From Actinomycetes bacterium (GTDB taxonomy: Bacteria; Actinomycetota; Thermoleophilia; RBG-16-64-13): a stretch of DNA of 64,000 bases. Within the stretch, counting starts at the first letter, position 1. Every line of letters starts with the position of its first letter. Positions 41,393 to 50,686 of this stretch are shown here, piece by piece. The position numbers and the translations under genes are program-made. Below the pieces are notes generated by a model. It saw only the letters and a list, made by a program, of their open reading frames with translations, did no database searches and was not told where the DNA came from. The DNA lies in the NCBI GenBank assembly GCA_024637095.1, contig JAGXFV010000018.1, forward strand, positions 62,001-126,000. Reading direction: 5' to 3'.

Positions 41393-41884
41393 CTACGCCT
41401 CCACGCGGGGATAGATGTCTGCGAACCTCTCAGCCACATGCCCGGGAACGAGGTCGTCCACGCATCCTCCAAACCGGGCGATCTCTTTTACCCCGCTCGA
41501 GCTGAGAAAGCTATAGGCCGGAGAGGCCATCATATAAACCGTCTCCAGTGACGGGTCGAGCTTCTTGTTGAGTTGCGCCATCTGAAATTCGTACTCAAAG
41601 TCGGTAACAGCTCTCAGTCCCTTTACCATGGCGTCGGCTCCAAGCTCTTGCGCCAGTTTGACCACCAGGCCCTCCAGTATCACCACGAATACGTTCGGCA
41701 GGGCCGCGGTGGATTCCTCCAGGAACTCCACGCGCTCTTCAATGGAAAACAGCGTGTTCTTGCGGAAGGCATCGCGGATGACCGCAACGTATACCGCCTC
41801 GAACTTCTTCGCGCAACGGCTGATAATGTCCAGATGGCCCACCGTGACGGGGTCATAAGTACCGGGACATATGGCCGTCCTCAC
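41393..41884 (-). CDS. coaD: Phosphopantetheine adenylyltransferase
   Basis: CoaD makes dephospho-CoA from 4'-phosphopantetheine and ATP. The 163-residue protein starts TAICPGTYDPVTVGHLDII, the nucleotidyltransferase TxGH motif. VKGLRAVTDFEYEFQMAQLNK and SSSGVKEIARFGG are conserved family segments. The GTG start overlaps the rsmD stop as GTGA, the common rsmD-coaD pair. Confidence 0.96.
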   Translation of the reverse strand: MRTAICPGTYDPVTVGHLDIISRCAKKFEAVYVAVIRDAFRKNTLFSIEERVEFLEESTAALPNVFVVILEGLVVKLAQELGADAMVKGLRAVTDFEYEFQMAQLNKKLDPSLETVYMMASPAYSFLSSSGVKEIARFGGCVDDLVPGHVAERFADIYPRVEA

Positions 41885-42465
41885 TCCGCCTCGCCTTCCG
41901 TTTTCGCCATGGTGACTAACGTATCCCCGTACTTCCGCTCGAAAACGATCTCGAGGGGAAGGTCCGGGCTTACTCCTGCCGGGCCTTCAACGACCACTAG
42001 GCCGTTTTTGGAAAGAAGCCGGGGCAGGACGGACGTCAACGGAACGGTGACGTCCGCGAGCATTCTATAGGGAGGGTCGAGGAAGAGCAAATCGTAGGCA
42101 TCCCGCCTCCCGAGCAGCTTGAGAGCGGCTCGGTAGTCCAAGCGCAGAACCTCGGACCGCTCCGCGAAGCCCAAATGCTCGACGTTTCGGGCAAGCACCC
42201 GCGCGACCCGCGCGTCGGATTCGACAAAGGTACAGCTGCGGGCGCCTCGCGAGAGCGCCTCGAGACCCAGCGCACCCGAACCCGCGAAAAGATCGAGTAC
42301 CCGCGTTCCCTGAAGCGGACCCGCGCTGAGTAGCGCGGCAAAGATCGCCTCGCGCACCCGGTCTCCGGTGGGGCGGACCTCGCCCTGACGCGGCACCTCG
42401 ATCCGGTGTCCCCGGCGGCTGCCGGCGATGATGCGCAGCCTACCGCTGCCTTGGCCCGCGGGCAT
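41881..42465 (-). CDS. rsmD: 16S rRNA (guanine-966-N2)-methyltransferase
   Basis: RsmD methylates G966 in the 30S subunit. The 194 residues include RIIAGSRRGHRIEVP, RPTGDRVREAIFAAL, the SAM-binding LDLFAGSGALGLEALSRG and the catalytic DPPY in LLFLDPPYRML. The gene lies 3 nt after recG and overlaps coaD by 4 nt. Confidence 0.95.
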   Translation of the reverse strand: MPAGQGSGRLRIIAGSRRGHRIEVPRQGEVRPTGDRVREAIFAALLSAGPLQGTRVLDLFAGSGALGLEALSRGARSCTFVESDARVARVLARNVEHLGFAERSEVLRLDYRAALKLLGRRDAYDLLFLDPPYRMLADVTVPLTSVLPRLLSKNGLVVVEGPAGVSPDLPLEIVFERKYGDTLVTMAKTEGEAE

Positions 42466-42468
42466 CCC

Positions 42469-44661
42469 CTACACTCGGTCCAGCCAGCCGGTGATGGCGC
42501 CGAAGCGGGCTTCCGCGGCATCGCGCAGCATGCTGTGCTCTGGCCGTTCGAGGTTGCGGTCCTCTGCCAGCAGAGCAAGGGCCCAGCGCCGGGCCCTGTA
42601 CAGCAGCTTACCGTCGGTCAGTAGTCGGGCGATGCGCAGATCGCCCATCCCGGATTGGCGGCTGCCGAAAAGTTGACCCTCTCCCCGAAGGCGCAGGTCC
42701 GCTTCGGCAAGAGCGAATCCGTCCGAGGTCTTGGCGAAGAGCCTTAGGCGCTTCTGGGCGTCCTCGTCTCCCCCACCGGGTAGCAGCAGGCAGTAGGACT
42801 CGGCGGTACCCCGACCCACACGCCCCCGCAACTGATGCAGTTGCGAAAGCCCGAAGCGGTGGGCTCCCTGAATCACCATGACCGACGCGTTGGCCACGTC
42901 GACGCCGACCTCGATCACGCTGGTGCTGACCAGGGCCTGCAGCCCGCCCTCTTGGAAATCGTTCATCACCCGTTGTTTCTCCGCCGAGGCCAGCTTCCCG
43001 TGCAACAGGCCCAGCCGATAACCGGCGAGCGGCCCGGCGCTGAGCTCGGCGAACACCGACCGGGCCGAGGCCACGCATAGGGAGTCGCTCTCCTCGATCA
43101 GGGGACAGACGACGTAGACCTGCCGGCCGGAGTCCAGTTCCCCGCGCACGAATTCCCACATGCCCGCGGTGCGTTCGTCGGGCACCACCCAGGTCTTCAC
43201 CGGCGTCCGGCCCGGGGGCAACTCGTCGATCACGCTGACGTCGAGGTCCCCGTAGACGGTCAGGCTGAGCGTGCGCGGTATCGGCGTCGCCGTCATGTGC
43301 AGCACGTGCGGGGCGGCCCCATGCGCGCCGGCCCCGGCCAAGGCCTCCCTCTGACTCACCCCGAAGCGATGCTGCTCGTCCACCACGGCAACCAGAAGGT
43401 CACGGAAGCGCACGGCCTCCTGGATCAGCGCGTGCGTACCCACCAGCACCTGGATCTCTCCCGCCGCCACCCCGGCGAGGAGCGCCCTCCGTTCGGCGGC
43501 GGAACAGCTTCCGGTAAGCAAGGCCAGGCGCACTCCCAGGTCGGCGAGCTGAGGTCCTAGGCGGGCTGCGTGTTGCTCAGCGAGGACTTCCGTGGGAGCC
43601 ATGAGCGCGGCTTGTCCCCCGGCCTCCACGGCCCGAAGAAGCGCATAGGTCGCCACCAGCGTCTTGCCCGAGCCGACGTCGCCCTGAAGCAGGCGGCGCA
43701 TGGGGACCGCCTTTGTCAGATCGCCGTCGATCTCGTCGAGGGATCGCCGTTGGGCCGCGGTGGGGACGAAGGCCAGTTGCTCGAAGAGCCGCCGTGACTG
43801 TTGGGCGGCGGGCGGCAGCGGCCGCGCTCGGGTGGAGGTCTCCTCGCGCCTTCGACGCAGGAGCAGGGCGACCTGAAGCAGTAGGAGCTCCTCGAAGGCG
43901 AGGCGGTTACGGGCAGCGCGGCCTTCGGCGGCGGTCCCCGGGAAGTGCACCGTTGCCACCGCCTCTGCAGCAAACGGCATCCCTTCGGCGGCAAGGATGC
44001 GGGCGGGCACCGGGTCGATCAGGTGGGCCGCGTAAGGCAGGGCCCGATGCAACAGGCTGCGGATCAGCCGGACGCTCAGTTCGCCTGTCGCCGGGTACAC
44101 CGGCACCGGTCCCAGGGTGTGGATGCCGTCCCACTTCTCCTCCTCGCCGGAGAGGATTTCGTGACTCTTGATGCGGAACGAGCAGTCGGCACCGCGGCGC
44201 ACCAGGCTACCCCGCAAGAGCACCTCCGGTCGGTGGGAAAAGGGTTCTTCCAGATACTGCTGGTTGTACCAAATCGCGCGGATGCTCCCGGTTCCGTCGC
44301 CGATGATCGCCTCCAGAACCTTCAGCCCCGGTCGGCGGGTGCGCCTAACCGAGACCGACAGGACCCGGCCCCGCACGCTGACCGGCTGTCCCTCCCGCAG
44401 GCTGCCTATGTCGACCAGGTCGGCCGCCACCTCATAGCGAAAAGGCACGTGGAAGAGCAGGTCGCCGATGCTTTCCAGTCCCAGGGCGGAGAGACGCTCC
44501 GCGGTTCTCCGCCCCACGCCGGTCAGGTCCGTGACCGGCCGCTCCAATTCACCGGGACGCCGGTCGGTCGAGGAGGTGATGGGCAGGACGGCACTTCCCG
44601 GAGTCAGGGGTTCTTTGGAGCCGAGAGGGAAGTAGGACTCGGCTCCTTGCCCCGGGATCAT
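42469..44661 (-). CDS. recG: ATP-dependent DNA helicase RecG
   Basis: RecG remodels stalled forks and Holliday junctions. At 730 residues it shows the N-terminal wedge OB domain (HVPFRYEVAADLVDIGSL, VRGRVLSV), Walker A GDVGSGKTLVATYA, the DEQH box VDEQHRFGVSQREAL, TATPIPRTLSLTVYGDLDVS, and the C-terminal motifs QGAHRFGLSQLHQLRGRVGR. The ATG overlaps the degV stop as ATGA. The short N-terminus lacks the long leucine-rich region of chloroplast-type RecG but is normal for Gram-positive proteins. Confidence 0.96.
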   Translation of the reverse strand: MIPGQGAESYFPLGSKEPLTPGSAVLPITSSTDRRPGELERPVTDLTGVGRRTAERLSALGLESIGDLLFHVPFRYEVAADLVDIGSLREGQPVSVRGRVLSVSVRRTRRPGLKVLEAIIGDGTGSIRAIWYNQQYLEEPFSHRPEVLLRGSLVRRGADCSFRIKSHEILSGEEEKWDGIHTLGPVPVYPATGELSVRLIRSLLHRALPYAAHLIDPVPARILAAEGMPFAAEAVATVHFPGTAAEGRAARNRLAFEELLLLQVALLLRRRREETSTRARPLPPAAQQSRRLFEQLAFVPTAAQRRSLDEIDGDLTKAVPMRRLLQGDVGSGKTLVATYALLRAVEAGGQAALMAPTEVLAEQHAARLGPQLADLGVRLALLTGSCSAAERRALLAGVAAGEIQVLVGTHALIQEAVRFRDLLVAVVDEQHRFGVSQREALAGAGAHGAAPHVLHMTATPIPRTLSLTVYGDLDVSVIDELPPGRTPVKTWVVPDERTAGMWEFVRGELDSGRQVYVVCPLIEESDSLCVASARSVFAELSAGPLAGYRLGLLHGKLASAEKQRVMNDFQEGGLQALVSTSVIEVGVDVANASVMVIQGAHRFGLSQLHQLRGRVGRGTAESYCLLLPGGGDEDAQKRLRLFAKTSDGFALAEADLRLRGEGQLFGSRQSGMGDLRIARLLTDGKLLYRARRWALALLAEDRNLERPEHSMLRDAAEARFGAITGWLDRV

Positions 44662-45518
44662 TCCTGAATGAAGAAGAGGCCGATGGCCCCCGGACCGACG
44701 TAGGTTCCGATGACCGAGCCCAGATGGCCTCTAACCCGAACATCGAGGGTGCGGTCGGTTTCGCGCAGGACCTCCAACATGGCCTCCGCCTTGCCGGGTG
44801 CGGCGGCGTGGGCCATCGCCAAGAAGACCGGTTTGTCGGGTGTGGTGCGCTCGAGAAAGTAACCTTGGACGGCAGAAAGCGCTTTGCGCTCTCCCCTGAC
44901 TTTCTTGTAGAGATCTACCTCGCCCTGCCTCATGGTAAGGAGCGGTTTGACGCTGAGAAGGCTGCCCGCAATCCGGCTTGCTCGTCCGATCCGGCCGCCC
45001 TTTTGCAGGTATTCCAGCGTATCGACCATGAAGAGAAAGCCCACCCGCTCGGAGTAGCCCTGAATGTAATCGAGGAAGATCTCTTCCTCCACGCCCTCGT
45101 CCAACATGAGCAGAAGCCGATCGGCCAGAAGGGCGAGGCCCACGCTGGCACTGCCCGAATCGATTGGAACCACTCCCGGCACCTCTTCAGCGGCAGTGTT
45201 CGCGCTCCCCACAGTCCCGCTGAGGCCCGCGCTGATGTGAATCGAGTAGACCCGCTCGAAATCCTTGCGCGCCTCCCGATAGACCTGGAGGAATTGCCCC
45301 ACCGATGGCTGTGAGGTGGTTGGCAGCTTGGAGGTCTCTTGCAGCCGAGGGTAGAACTGCTCGGGGTGAATCTCCTCCCAGTCCCTCAGGCTCTCGTCGC
45401 CGAAGTGCACCAGCAGCGGGACCACCCGGATATTGGGGTCCGCGCGAAGCTCCGGGGAGAGATCGGAGGTGGAATCGAGCACCAGCATGGTGTTGGTTCG
45501 GGTCAACTCCACGTTCAC
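44658..45518 (-). CDS. DegV family fatty-acid-binding protein (FakB-like)
   Basis: DegV/FakB proteins present a bound fatty acid to the kinase FakA. The 286 residues show MLVLDSTSDLSPEL, SQPSVGQFLQVYREA, HISAGLSGTVGSANTAAEE (the loop binding the carboxylate), LEYLQKGGRIGRAS and the terminal HLGSVIGTYVGPGAIGLFF. The GTG start overlaps the fakA stop as GTGA, so donor and kinase are translated together. Confidence 0.93.
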   Translation of the reverse strand: MNVELTRTNTMLVLDSTSDLSPELRADPNIRVVPLLVHFGDESLRDWEEIHPEQFYPRLQETSKLPTTSQPSVGQFLQVYREARKDFERVYSIHISAGLSGTVGSANTAAEEVPGVVPIDSGSASVGLALLADRLLLMLDEGVEEEIFLDYIQGYSERVGFLFMVDTLEYLQKGGRIGRASRIAGSLLSVKPLLTMRQGEVDLYKKVRGERKALSAVQGYFLERTTPDKPVFLAMAHAAAPGKAEAMLEVLRETDRTLDVRVRGHLGSVIGTYVGPGAIGLFFIQE

Positions 45519-47179
45519 TCGACCGCCATTAGTAGGGGATAGTGGGGTTGATCACCCTTGTGCACCTCGATCTCGAGATCGGGGTAGCGCTCGGCAAGCC
45601 CTTTCAGCACCGCGGCCGGCCGCTCACCGAGTTCGGACTCGCCCAGAAGGACGGTCAGCACCTCAGCAGGTTGCTCTAGCAGCCGCTCCACCAGCGCAGT
45701 CACCGCGTCCTCGAACTCCCCTTCGGCCACTATCAGCTCGCCATCGAGCAGGCCCAGGAACTGTCCCTCGCGGATCTGGAGGCCGTTCAGTTGGGAGTCC
45801 CGCACCGCCCGAGTCACCTCCGCGGTGCGCAGTCCATCGAGAGCGTCCTCCATCGCCTCCACGTTGATTTCCGCGGGCGACTCAGGATCATAAGCGACCA
45901 TGGCCATGATCCCTGCCTGTATGGATTTGGTGCGCACCACGTGAACTTCCCGGTCTGCCATCTGCCGGGCCTGCTCCGCCGCCAGGATGACGTTGCTGTT
46001 GTTCGGCAGGATCAGCACGGCGTCCGCGGTGGCGGCCTCCAACGCCGAAGCCAATTCTTCCGCCGACGGATTCATGGTCTGACCCCCTTCAACCAGCAGA
46101 TGGGCGCCCATGCTCTGGAAGAGCCGTTTGTTGCCCTCGCCGGCGACCACGGCCACCACCTGCGTGGCGGGCTTCGGGGCCTTCCTCGAGTTAAGCGGGG
46201 CGATCCGGGCGGCTGCGTGCTCGTGTGCGCTCAGGCGGGCCTCGCGCTCCGCCGTCTGCACCAGCATGTTGTCGATCTCCACCTCGCGAAGGCTGCCTTT
46301 GGCCGTGGCCAGACTAAGTACCGCCCCGGGGTCGTTCGTATGGATGTGGACCTTGACCTGTCCGCGGTCACCCACGACGAGAAGGCTGTCCCCCAGGTTC
46401 TCCAGGGAGCCCTCCAGAGGTCTGGGCTCCACTCCTTCGCCGAGGAGCAGGAAGCTGGTGCAGTAGGCGAACTCACCCACGTTCTCTTCGCGCATGCCAC
46501 CTCGGCCGGACTCGGGCTTTCCCGCCAAGATGTCCAAGTCGATGCCGGCCGTGAGCTCGGGTCCTTCTGCTCCGCCCACCATTCCTTCAAGTAACACCAG
46601 CAAGCCGAAGCCGCCCGCGTCCACAACGCCCGCATCGGCCAGTACCGAGAGCAGCGTGGGAGTGCGGTGCACGCTATCCCAGCCCGCCCGCAGGACCGCG
46701 GTGATCAACTGACGGTGGTCTTCGCCCTGATGATCGTCGGCGGCTTCGCTCATCTCGCGCAGAACCGTGAGCATGGTTCCTTCGACGGGCTTGCGGATCG
46801 CTCGGTAGGCCGCCTTGTTCGCGGCGGAGAAGGCCCCGACGATCGCCCGATCATTGAAAGCGTCCGCGTCAGCGAGAGCGTCCATGGCGCCGCGGACCAT
46901 CTGGGAGAGGATCACCCCGCTGTTCCCACGGGCGCCCATCAAGGCTGCGCGTGACACCGAGGCGGCGACTCTGTCCGCGGGGGAATCGTCGGGCAGGCTG
47001 CGCAGGTCCTCCAAGACGGCACGAACGGTGAGGGCCAGGTTGTTGCCTGTGTCACCGTCGGGAACCGGATAGACGTTCAGGTCGTTGATCTCGTCCCGCC
47101 GCTCCTCTAGAGCTTGATAGCCGGCGGTCACGACGGCCCGGACCCTGGGAGCGGTGAAGAGGGAGTCAGTGATCGCCAA
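45515..47179 (-). CDS. fakA: Fatty acid kinase catalytic subunit FakA (DAK2 domain)
   Basis: FakA phosphorylates fatty acids held by DegV/FakB proteins for entry into phospholipid synthesis. The 554 residues have the N-terminal DhaL/DAK2 domain with the metal and ADP motif VYPVPDGDTGNNLA and GARGNSGVILSQMVRG. A middle domain (KVHIHTNDPGAVLSLA) and a C-terminal DegV-like domain follow. It overlaps asp23 by 14 nt. The asp23-fakA-degV-recG order is common in Firmicutes. Confidence 0.93.
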   Translation of the reverse strand: MAITDSLFTAPRVRAVVTAGYQALEERRDEINDLNVYPVPDGDTGNNLALTVRAVLEDLRSLPDDSPADRVAASVSRAALMGARGNSGVILSQMVRGAMDALADADAFNDRAIVGAFSAANKAAYRAIRKPVEGTMLTVLREMSEAADDHQGEDHRQLITAVLRAGWDSVHRTPTLLSVLADAGVVDAGGFGLLVLLEGMVGGAEGPELTAGIDLDILAGKPESGRGGMREENVGEFAYCTSFLLLGEGVEPRPLEGSLENLGDSLLVVGDRGQVKVHIHTNDPGAVLSLATAKGSLREVEIDNMLVQTAEREARLSAHEHAAARIAPLNSRKAPKPATQVVAVVAGEGNKRLFQSMGAHLLVEGGQTMNPSAEELASALEAATADAVLILPNNSNVILAAEQARQMADREVHVVRTKSIQAGIMAMVAYDPESPAEINVEAMEDALDGLRTAEVTRAVRDSQLNGLQIREGQFLGLLDGELIVAEGEFEDAVTALVERLLEQPAEVLTVLLGESELGERPAAVLKGLAERYPDLEIEVHKGDQPHYPLLMAVE

Positions 47180-47546
47180 CCTTCACCCCCTGCACGTGAA
47201 TGTGGATCTCATCCACCCGCCGGCCGGCCAACTTCTTCACGTTGTAGGCCACCTGCGCCCTTGCGTTGCCGGCGACCTCGGCCACATTGAGTCCGTATTC
47301 GACCACCAGGTAGAGCTCCAGCTTGAGGTGGTCGTCTATTCTTTCCAGGCGAATTCCCTGGTGAAGTTTATCTCGGGTCAGCAGGCGGGCGACACCGCTA
47401 TAGAGATTGGGCGAAGCCATGCCCACGACCCCGTAGCATTCGAGTACCGTCCAGCCGATCAGATCGGACAGCGCGCGGTCGCTGATCACGACCCGTCCCC
47501 CCACCCGCTCTGCGGGCCGGTCAGCTCTCGGCCTGGACTGCGCCAT
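47166..47546 (-). CDS. Asp23/Gls24 family envelope stress protein
   Basis: This 126-residue protein has the Asp23 core: VVISDRALSDLIGWTVLECYGVVGMA, then two strands (LELYLVVEYGLNVAEVAGN) and VAYNVKKLAGRRVDEIHIHVQGV. Family members organise envelope or cell-wall stress functions in Firmicutes and sit beside fakA. It overlaps the fakA start and lies 12 nt after the DUF1858 gene. Confidence 0.9.
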   Translation of the reverse strand: MAQSRPRADRPAERVGGRVVISDRALSDLIGWTVLECYGVVGMASPNLYSGVARLLTRDKLHQGIRLERIDDHLKLELYLVVEYGLNVAEVAGNARAQVAYNVKKLAGRRVDEIHIHVQGVKVGDH

Positions 47547-47558
47547 GGTCGAGCTGCT

Positions 47559-47783
47559 CTACCCCTCGCCTTCCCGCGCCTCTTGGAGCGGGCCGAGGCG
47601 ATTCAGCTCGCCAATCACGACCTCGGGGTCGATGCCGTGCATTTTGGCCCCGCTCGCGATGGACTCCATGGTGGCGCCCAGGCAGCCAATGCAGCCCATC
47701 CCGTGTGCGGCAAAGATCTCGCGCGCCCTTGGGTCGGCCTGCAAGGCCTCGAGGATGGACATCTCTTTGGTGAAGGTTGCCAT
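47559..47783 (-). CDS. DUF1858 domain protein
   Basis: The 74-residue protein has the DUF1858 pattern: MSILEALQADPRAREIFAAHGMGCIGC, with the GMGCxxC pair near residues 31-34, followed by SIASGAKMHGIDPEVVIGELN. Such domains are thought to bind a metal or cofactor through the paired cysteines, but no function is proved. It probably starts the long operon that ends at coaD or beyond. There is no clear ribosome-binding site, and a -10-like element lies 9 nt upstream. Confidence 0.88.
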   Translation of the reverse strand: MATFTKEMSILEALQADPRAREIFAAHGMGCIGCLGATMESIASGAKMHGIDPEVVIGELNRLGPLQEAREGEG

Positions 47784-47792
47784 AGTGATCTC

Positions 47793-47803
47793 ATTTTATA
47801 TCA
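47793..47803 (-). promoter_or_regulatory. Extended -10 promoter element upstream of the DUF1858 gene
   Basis: The minus strand reads TGATATAAAAT, offering TAAAAT (47793-47798) or the extended form TGnTATAAA (47795-47803). The start codon is 9-11 nt downstream, so the leader would be only a few nucleotides. No -35 consensus is seen. Confidence 0.45.
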
Positions 47804-47959
47804 CAGGCCGGACATACTCCGCGATCGCGGCGGGGCGGCCGGACGGAGAACTAAGCCGCGCCTGGCCGGATCTGCCGACCATGGCCCCTTGCTCTGGACA
47901 GAACCTTGGTGCATACTACGGTGTTCTGTCGACTTCTCCGCTTTGACAAAGGGTTAGAT

Positions 47960-48151
47960 ATGTCTCGAGTTTGCTCTATATGCGGTCGCCAGCCGAGCTT
48001 CGGCCACAACCGGAGCCACTCCATGCGGGCCACCAAGCGCCGCTGGAACCCCAACGTACAAAAGGTGCGCCTCTATCTCCAAGGCAAGCCCACCCGCGCC
48101 TACGTCTGCACCAAGTGCCTGAAGGCGAACAAGGTGCAGAAGGTCGGCTAA
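47960..48151 (+). CDS. rpmB: 50S ribosomal protein L28, zinc-binding type
   Basis: The 63-residue protein begins SRVCSICGRQPSFGHNRSHS, with the zinc pair CSIC, then TKRRWNPNVQKVR and a second pair CTKC. I chose the ATG at 47960 because it gives the usual L28 length; AAAGGG lies upstream. It is the only plus-strand gene in the window, divergent from the DUF1858-asp23-fakA operon and convergent with ribH. Confidence 0.95.
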   Translation: MSRVCSICGRQPSFGHNRSHSMRATKRRWNPNVQKVRLYLQGKPTRAYVCTKCLKANKVQKVG

Positions 48152-48152
48152 C

Positions 48153-48166
48153 CGGCCTTCTGGCCG
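48153..48166. terminator. Short hairpin between convergent rpmB and ribH
   Basis: CGGCC and GGCCG enclose TTCT, 2 nt past the rpmB stop and 8 nt past the ribH stop. It could act from both sides but has no T run, so it is a weak candidate. Confidence 0.3.
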
Positions 48167-48173
48167 CCGACTC

Positions 48174-48671
48174 TCAATCCCGGGCACCCTCCGCCATAGC
48201 GCGGTAGAGGTTGCCCATCTCGACCGCCGCGAGCGCCGCGTCCCAACCCTTGTTCCCCGCCTTGGTTCCGGCGCGCTCCACCGCCTGCTCAATGGTGTCG
48301 CTGGTGATCACGCCAAAGATCACCGGCAGTCCCGAGTCCAGCCCCACCTTGGCCACCCCCTTGGAGACCTCGGCGGCCACATAGTCGAAGTGCGGGGTGG
48401 CGCCCCGGATGATCGCGCCCAGGCAGATCACCGCGTCGTAGCGACCCGAGCCCGCCATCTTTCCCGCCAGAACGGGGATCTCGAAGGCACCGGGAACCCA
48501 GGCCACTTCCACCTTGGCCAGGTCGGTCCCGTGGCGGCTGAGGCAATCGAGCGCCCCGGAGAGCAGCTTGCTCGAGATGAACTCGTTGAACCGGGACACC
48601 ACGATGCCTACCGCCAGGTCATCTCCCTTGAGAGCGCCTTCATACACTTTGCCCGGACGCAGGTCGCTCAT
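48174..48671 (-). CDS. ribH: 6,7-dimethyl-8-ribityllumazine synthase
   Basis: RibH joins the pyrimidine intermediate and 3,4-dihydroxybutanone 4-phosphate to give lumazine. The 165-residue protein has [31 protein letters not shown], the phosphate loop [18 protein letters not shown] and [23 protein letters not shown]. The ATG overlaps the ribBA stop as ATGA. It is last in the riboswitch-controlled operon. Confidence 0.96.
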   Translation of the reverse strand: MSDLRPGKVYEGALKGDDLAVGIVVSRFNEFISSKLLSGALDCLSRHGTDLAKVEVAWVPGAFEIPVLAGKMAGSGRYDAVICLGAIIRGATPHFDYVAAEVSKGVAKVGLDSGLPVIFGVITSDTIEQAVERAGTKAGNKGWDAALAAVEMGNLYRAMAEGARD

Positions 48672-49966
48672 TCCGCGGTCTCCTTTCGCACTTCGTCTTT
48701 CTTGAGCAGGTTCTCAGGGACTTCGATCGGCTCGAACCCCTCGAGGTCGAGTCCCTGATGATGAAGGATATGGCCCATCTTGCTTCGTTTGGCCTGCAGA
48801 TACCGCAGATTCTGAAGGCGCGGGGGCACCTCGACCTGAACCCGGTCGGTGACTTCGAGCCCATAGCCTTCGAGACCCACCAGCTTGCGCGGGTTGTTGG
48901 TCATCAACCGGATCGAAGTCAGACCCAGGTCCACCAGGATCTGCGCCCCAATGCCGTAGTCGCGCATGTCGGGAGCGAAGCCCAGTTCCACGTTGGCTTC
49001 GACCGTGTCGCGCCCCGCCTCCTGTAGTTCATAGGCGCGCAACTTATTCAGCAGTCCGATGCCGCGGCCCTCCTGCGCCATGTAGAGCAGGACGCCCTCG
49101 CCCTCCTCTTCGATCTTCTCCATGGAAGCGTCGAGTTGTTCCCCGCAGTCGCAGCGCAGCGAATGAAACACGTCTCCGGTGAGGCATTCCGAATGCACCC
49201 GGACCAGCACGTTCTCCTTGCCGGCAACCTCGCCTTTGACCAGCACCAGGTGCTGCTCGCCGTCCAGCAGGCTCTCGTAGCCGTGCGCCAGGAAATCGCC
49301 CCACTCGGTGGGCAACTTCACCGTGGCCACCCGCCGCACCAGACGCTCGTTTTGGCGACGATACTCGATGAGATCAGCCACCGTGACCATTTTGACGTCG
49401 TGCCGCCGAGAGTACTCGACCAGGTCGGGCACCCGAGCCATGGTGCCGTCTTCGTTCATCACCTCGCAGATCACCCCGGCCGGGTTCAGGCCGGCCAGGC
49501 GGGCGAGGTCGACGGCGGCTTCTGTTTGACCCGAGCGCTCCAGCACGCCGCCCGGCTTGGCCCGGAGCGGAAAAACGTGCCCCGGCTGAACAAGATCTCC
49601 GGGCTTTATGCGCGGATCGATGGCCACCTGAATGGTGCGGGCGCGGTCCGCGGCGGAGATGCCGGTGGTGACGCCCTCCCGGGCTTCGATCGACACCGTG
49701 AAAGCGGTCTCGAAACGGGAGCGGTTGTCCTGAGCCATGGGATAAAGCCCGAGCCGATCGGCGCGCTGCTCGGTGAGAGCCAGGCAGATCAATCCTCGAC
49801 CAAACTTGGCCATGAAGTTGATCGCATCCGGCGTGACGAACTGAGCGGCCATGGTCAGGTCACCCTCGTTCTCACGGTCCTCGTCGTCCACCACCACGAC
49901 CATCCGGCCCTGCCTGATCTCATCCAGAGCCTCTTCGATAGATGCGAAGGGGGATCGATCGTTCAT
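48668..49966 (-). CDS. ribBA: Bifunctional 3,4-DHBP synthase / GTP cyclohydrolase II
   Basis: RibBA provides both starting materials of riboflavin. The N-terminal RibB half has [14 protein letters not shown] and [14 protein letters not shown]; the C-terminal RibA half has the zinc motif [35 protein letters not shown] and [17 protein letters not shown]. At 432 residues both halves look complete. It follows ribE by 27 nt. Confidence 0.96.
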   Translation of the reverse strand: MNDRSPFASIEEALDEIRQGRMVVVVDDEDRENEGDLTMAAQFVTPDAINFMAKFGRGLICLALTEQRADRLGLYPMAQDNRSRFETAFTVSIEAREGVTTGISAADRARTIQVAIDPRIKPGDLVQPGHVFPLRAKPGGVLERSGQTEAAVDLARLAGLNPAGVICEVMNEDGTMARVPDLVEYSRRHDVKMVTVADLIEYRRQNERLVRRVATVKLPTEWGDFLAHGYESLLDGEQHLVLVKGEVAGKENVLVRVHSECLTGDVFHSLRCDCGEQLDASMEKIEEEGEGVLLYMAQEGRGIGLLNKLRAYELQEAGRDTVEANVELGFAPDMRDYGIGAQILVDLGLTSIRLMTNNPRKLVGLEGYGLEVTDRVQVEVPPRLQNLRYLQAKRSKMGHILHHQGLDLEGFEPIEVPENLLKKDEVRKETAE

Positions 49967-49993
49967 GCTTCCTCCTGACTCGGGTCTACGAAG

Positions 49994-50686
49994 CTAGTAT
50001 CCGTGCCGGCGCAAGAAATCCTCGGTGAGTCCCGCCCCGTCGGTGCCGTTTGCCCACCCAGATCCCGGTGAGGGCCCCTCTCGCGACGGCGAGCCTTCCG
50101 CGAAGCCCAGCGCACGGTGGACGTACCGGGCGATGAGGTCTGATTCCAGATTCACCCTTTGCCCCGGCGCGACCTCGGCCAGCGTGGTGACCGAAAGCGT
50201 GTGCGGGATGATCCCCACGACGAAGTCGGTCTGCCCCACCTCGACCACCGTCAGTGAGATCCCGTCGACGGCGACCGATCCCTTGGGGGCAATAAAGGGG
50301 AGTAGGACGGCGGGCAGGGAGATGCGCAGTTCGCTCGAAATGCCCCTCGGAGAAACCGCCAGCACCTCGCCGACCGCGTCCACGTGACCCGCAACCATAT
50401 GACCGCCCAGCCGGTCGCCAAGAGCCAACGCCCGCTCCAGGTTCACCGGAGCACCCGGGCGAAGCTCTCCCAGGGTCGAGCGCGCCAGCGTCTCCGGCAT
50501 GCAGTCGGCCACGAAGTGCTGCTCCCCCAATTCGACCACGGTCAGACAGGGACCGCTCACGGCGATCGAGTCCCCGATGGCTACGCCCTGCAGGACCCTG
50601 GTGGCTGCGATGTGCAGATGGGCGCCGGTTTCGCGCCGGACCTTCCGCCGCAACACTCCAACCTCCTCGATGAGCCCAGTGAACAT
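49994..50686 (-). CDS. ribE: Riboflavin synthase alpha chain
   Basis: RibE dismutates two lumazines to riboflavin. Two lumazine-binding repeats are visible: MFTGLIEEVGVLRR with SIAVSGPCLTVVE, and GHMVAGHVDAVGEVLA with SVAVDGISLTVVEV. The 230 residues exceed the usual 200-215 because of a Gly/Ser/Pro-rich tail (about residues 198-230). Its ATG overlaps the ribD stop (TGATG). Confidence 0.95.
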   Translation of the reverse strand: MFTGLIEEVGVLRRKVRRETGAHLHIAATRVLQGVAIGDSIAVSGPCLTVVELGEQHFVADCMPETLARSTLGELRPGAPVNLERALALGDRLGGHMVAGHVDAVGEVLAVSPRGISSELRISLPAVLLPFIAPKGSVAVDGISLTVVEVGQTDFVVGIIPHTLSVTTLAEVAPGQRVNLESDLIARYVHRALGFAEGSPSREGPSPGSGWANGTDGAGLTEDFLRRHGY

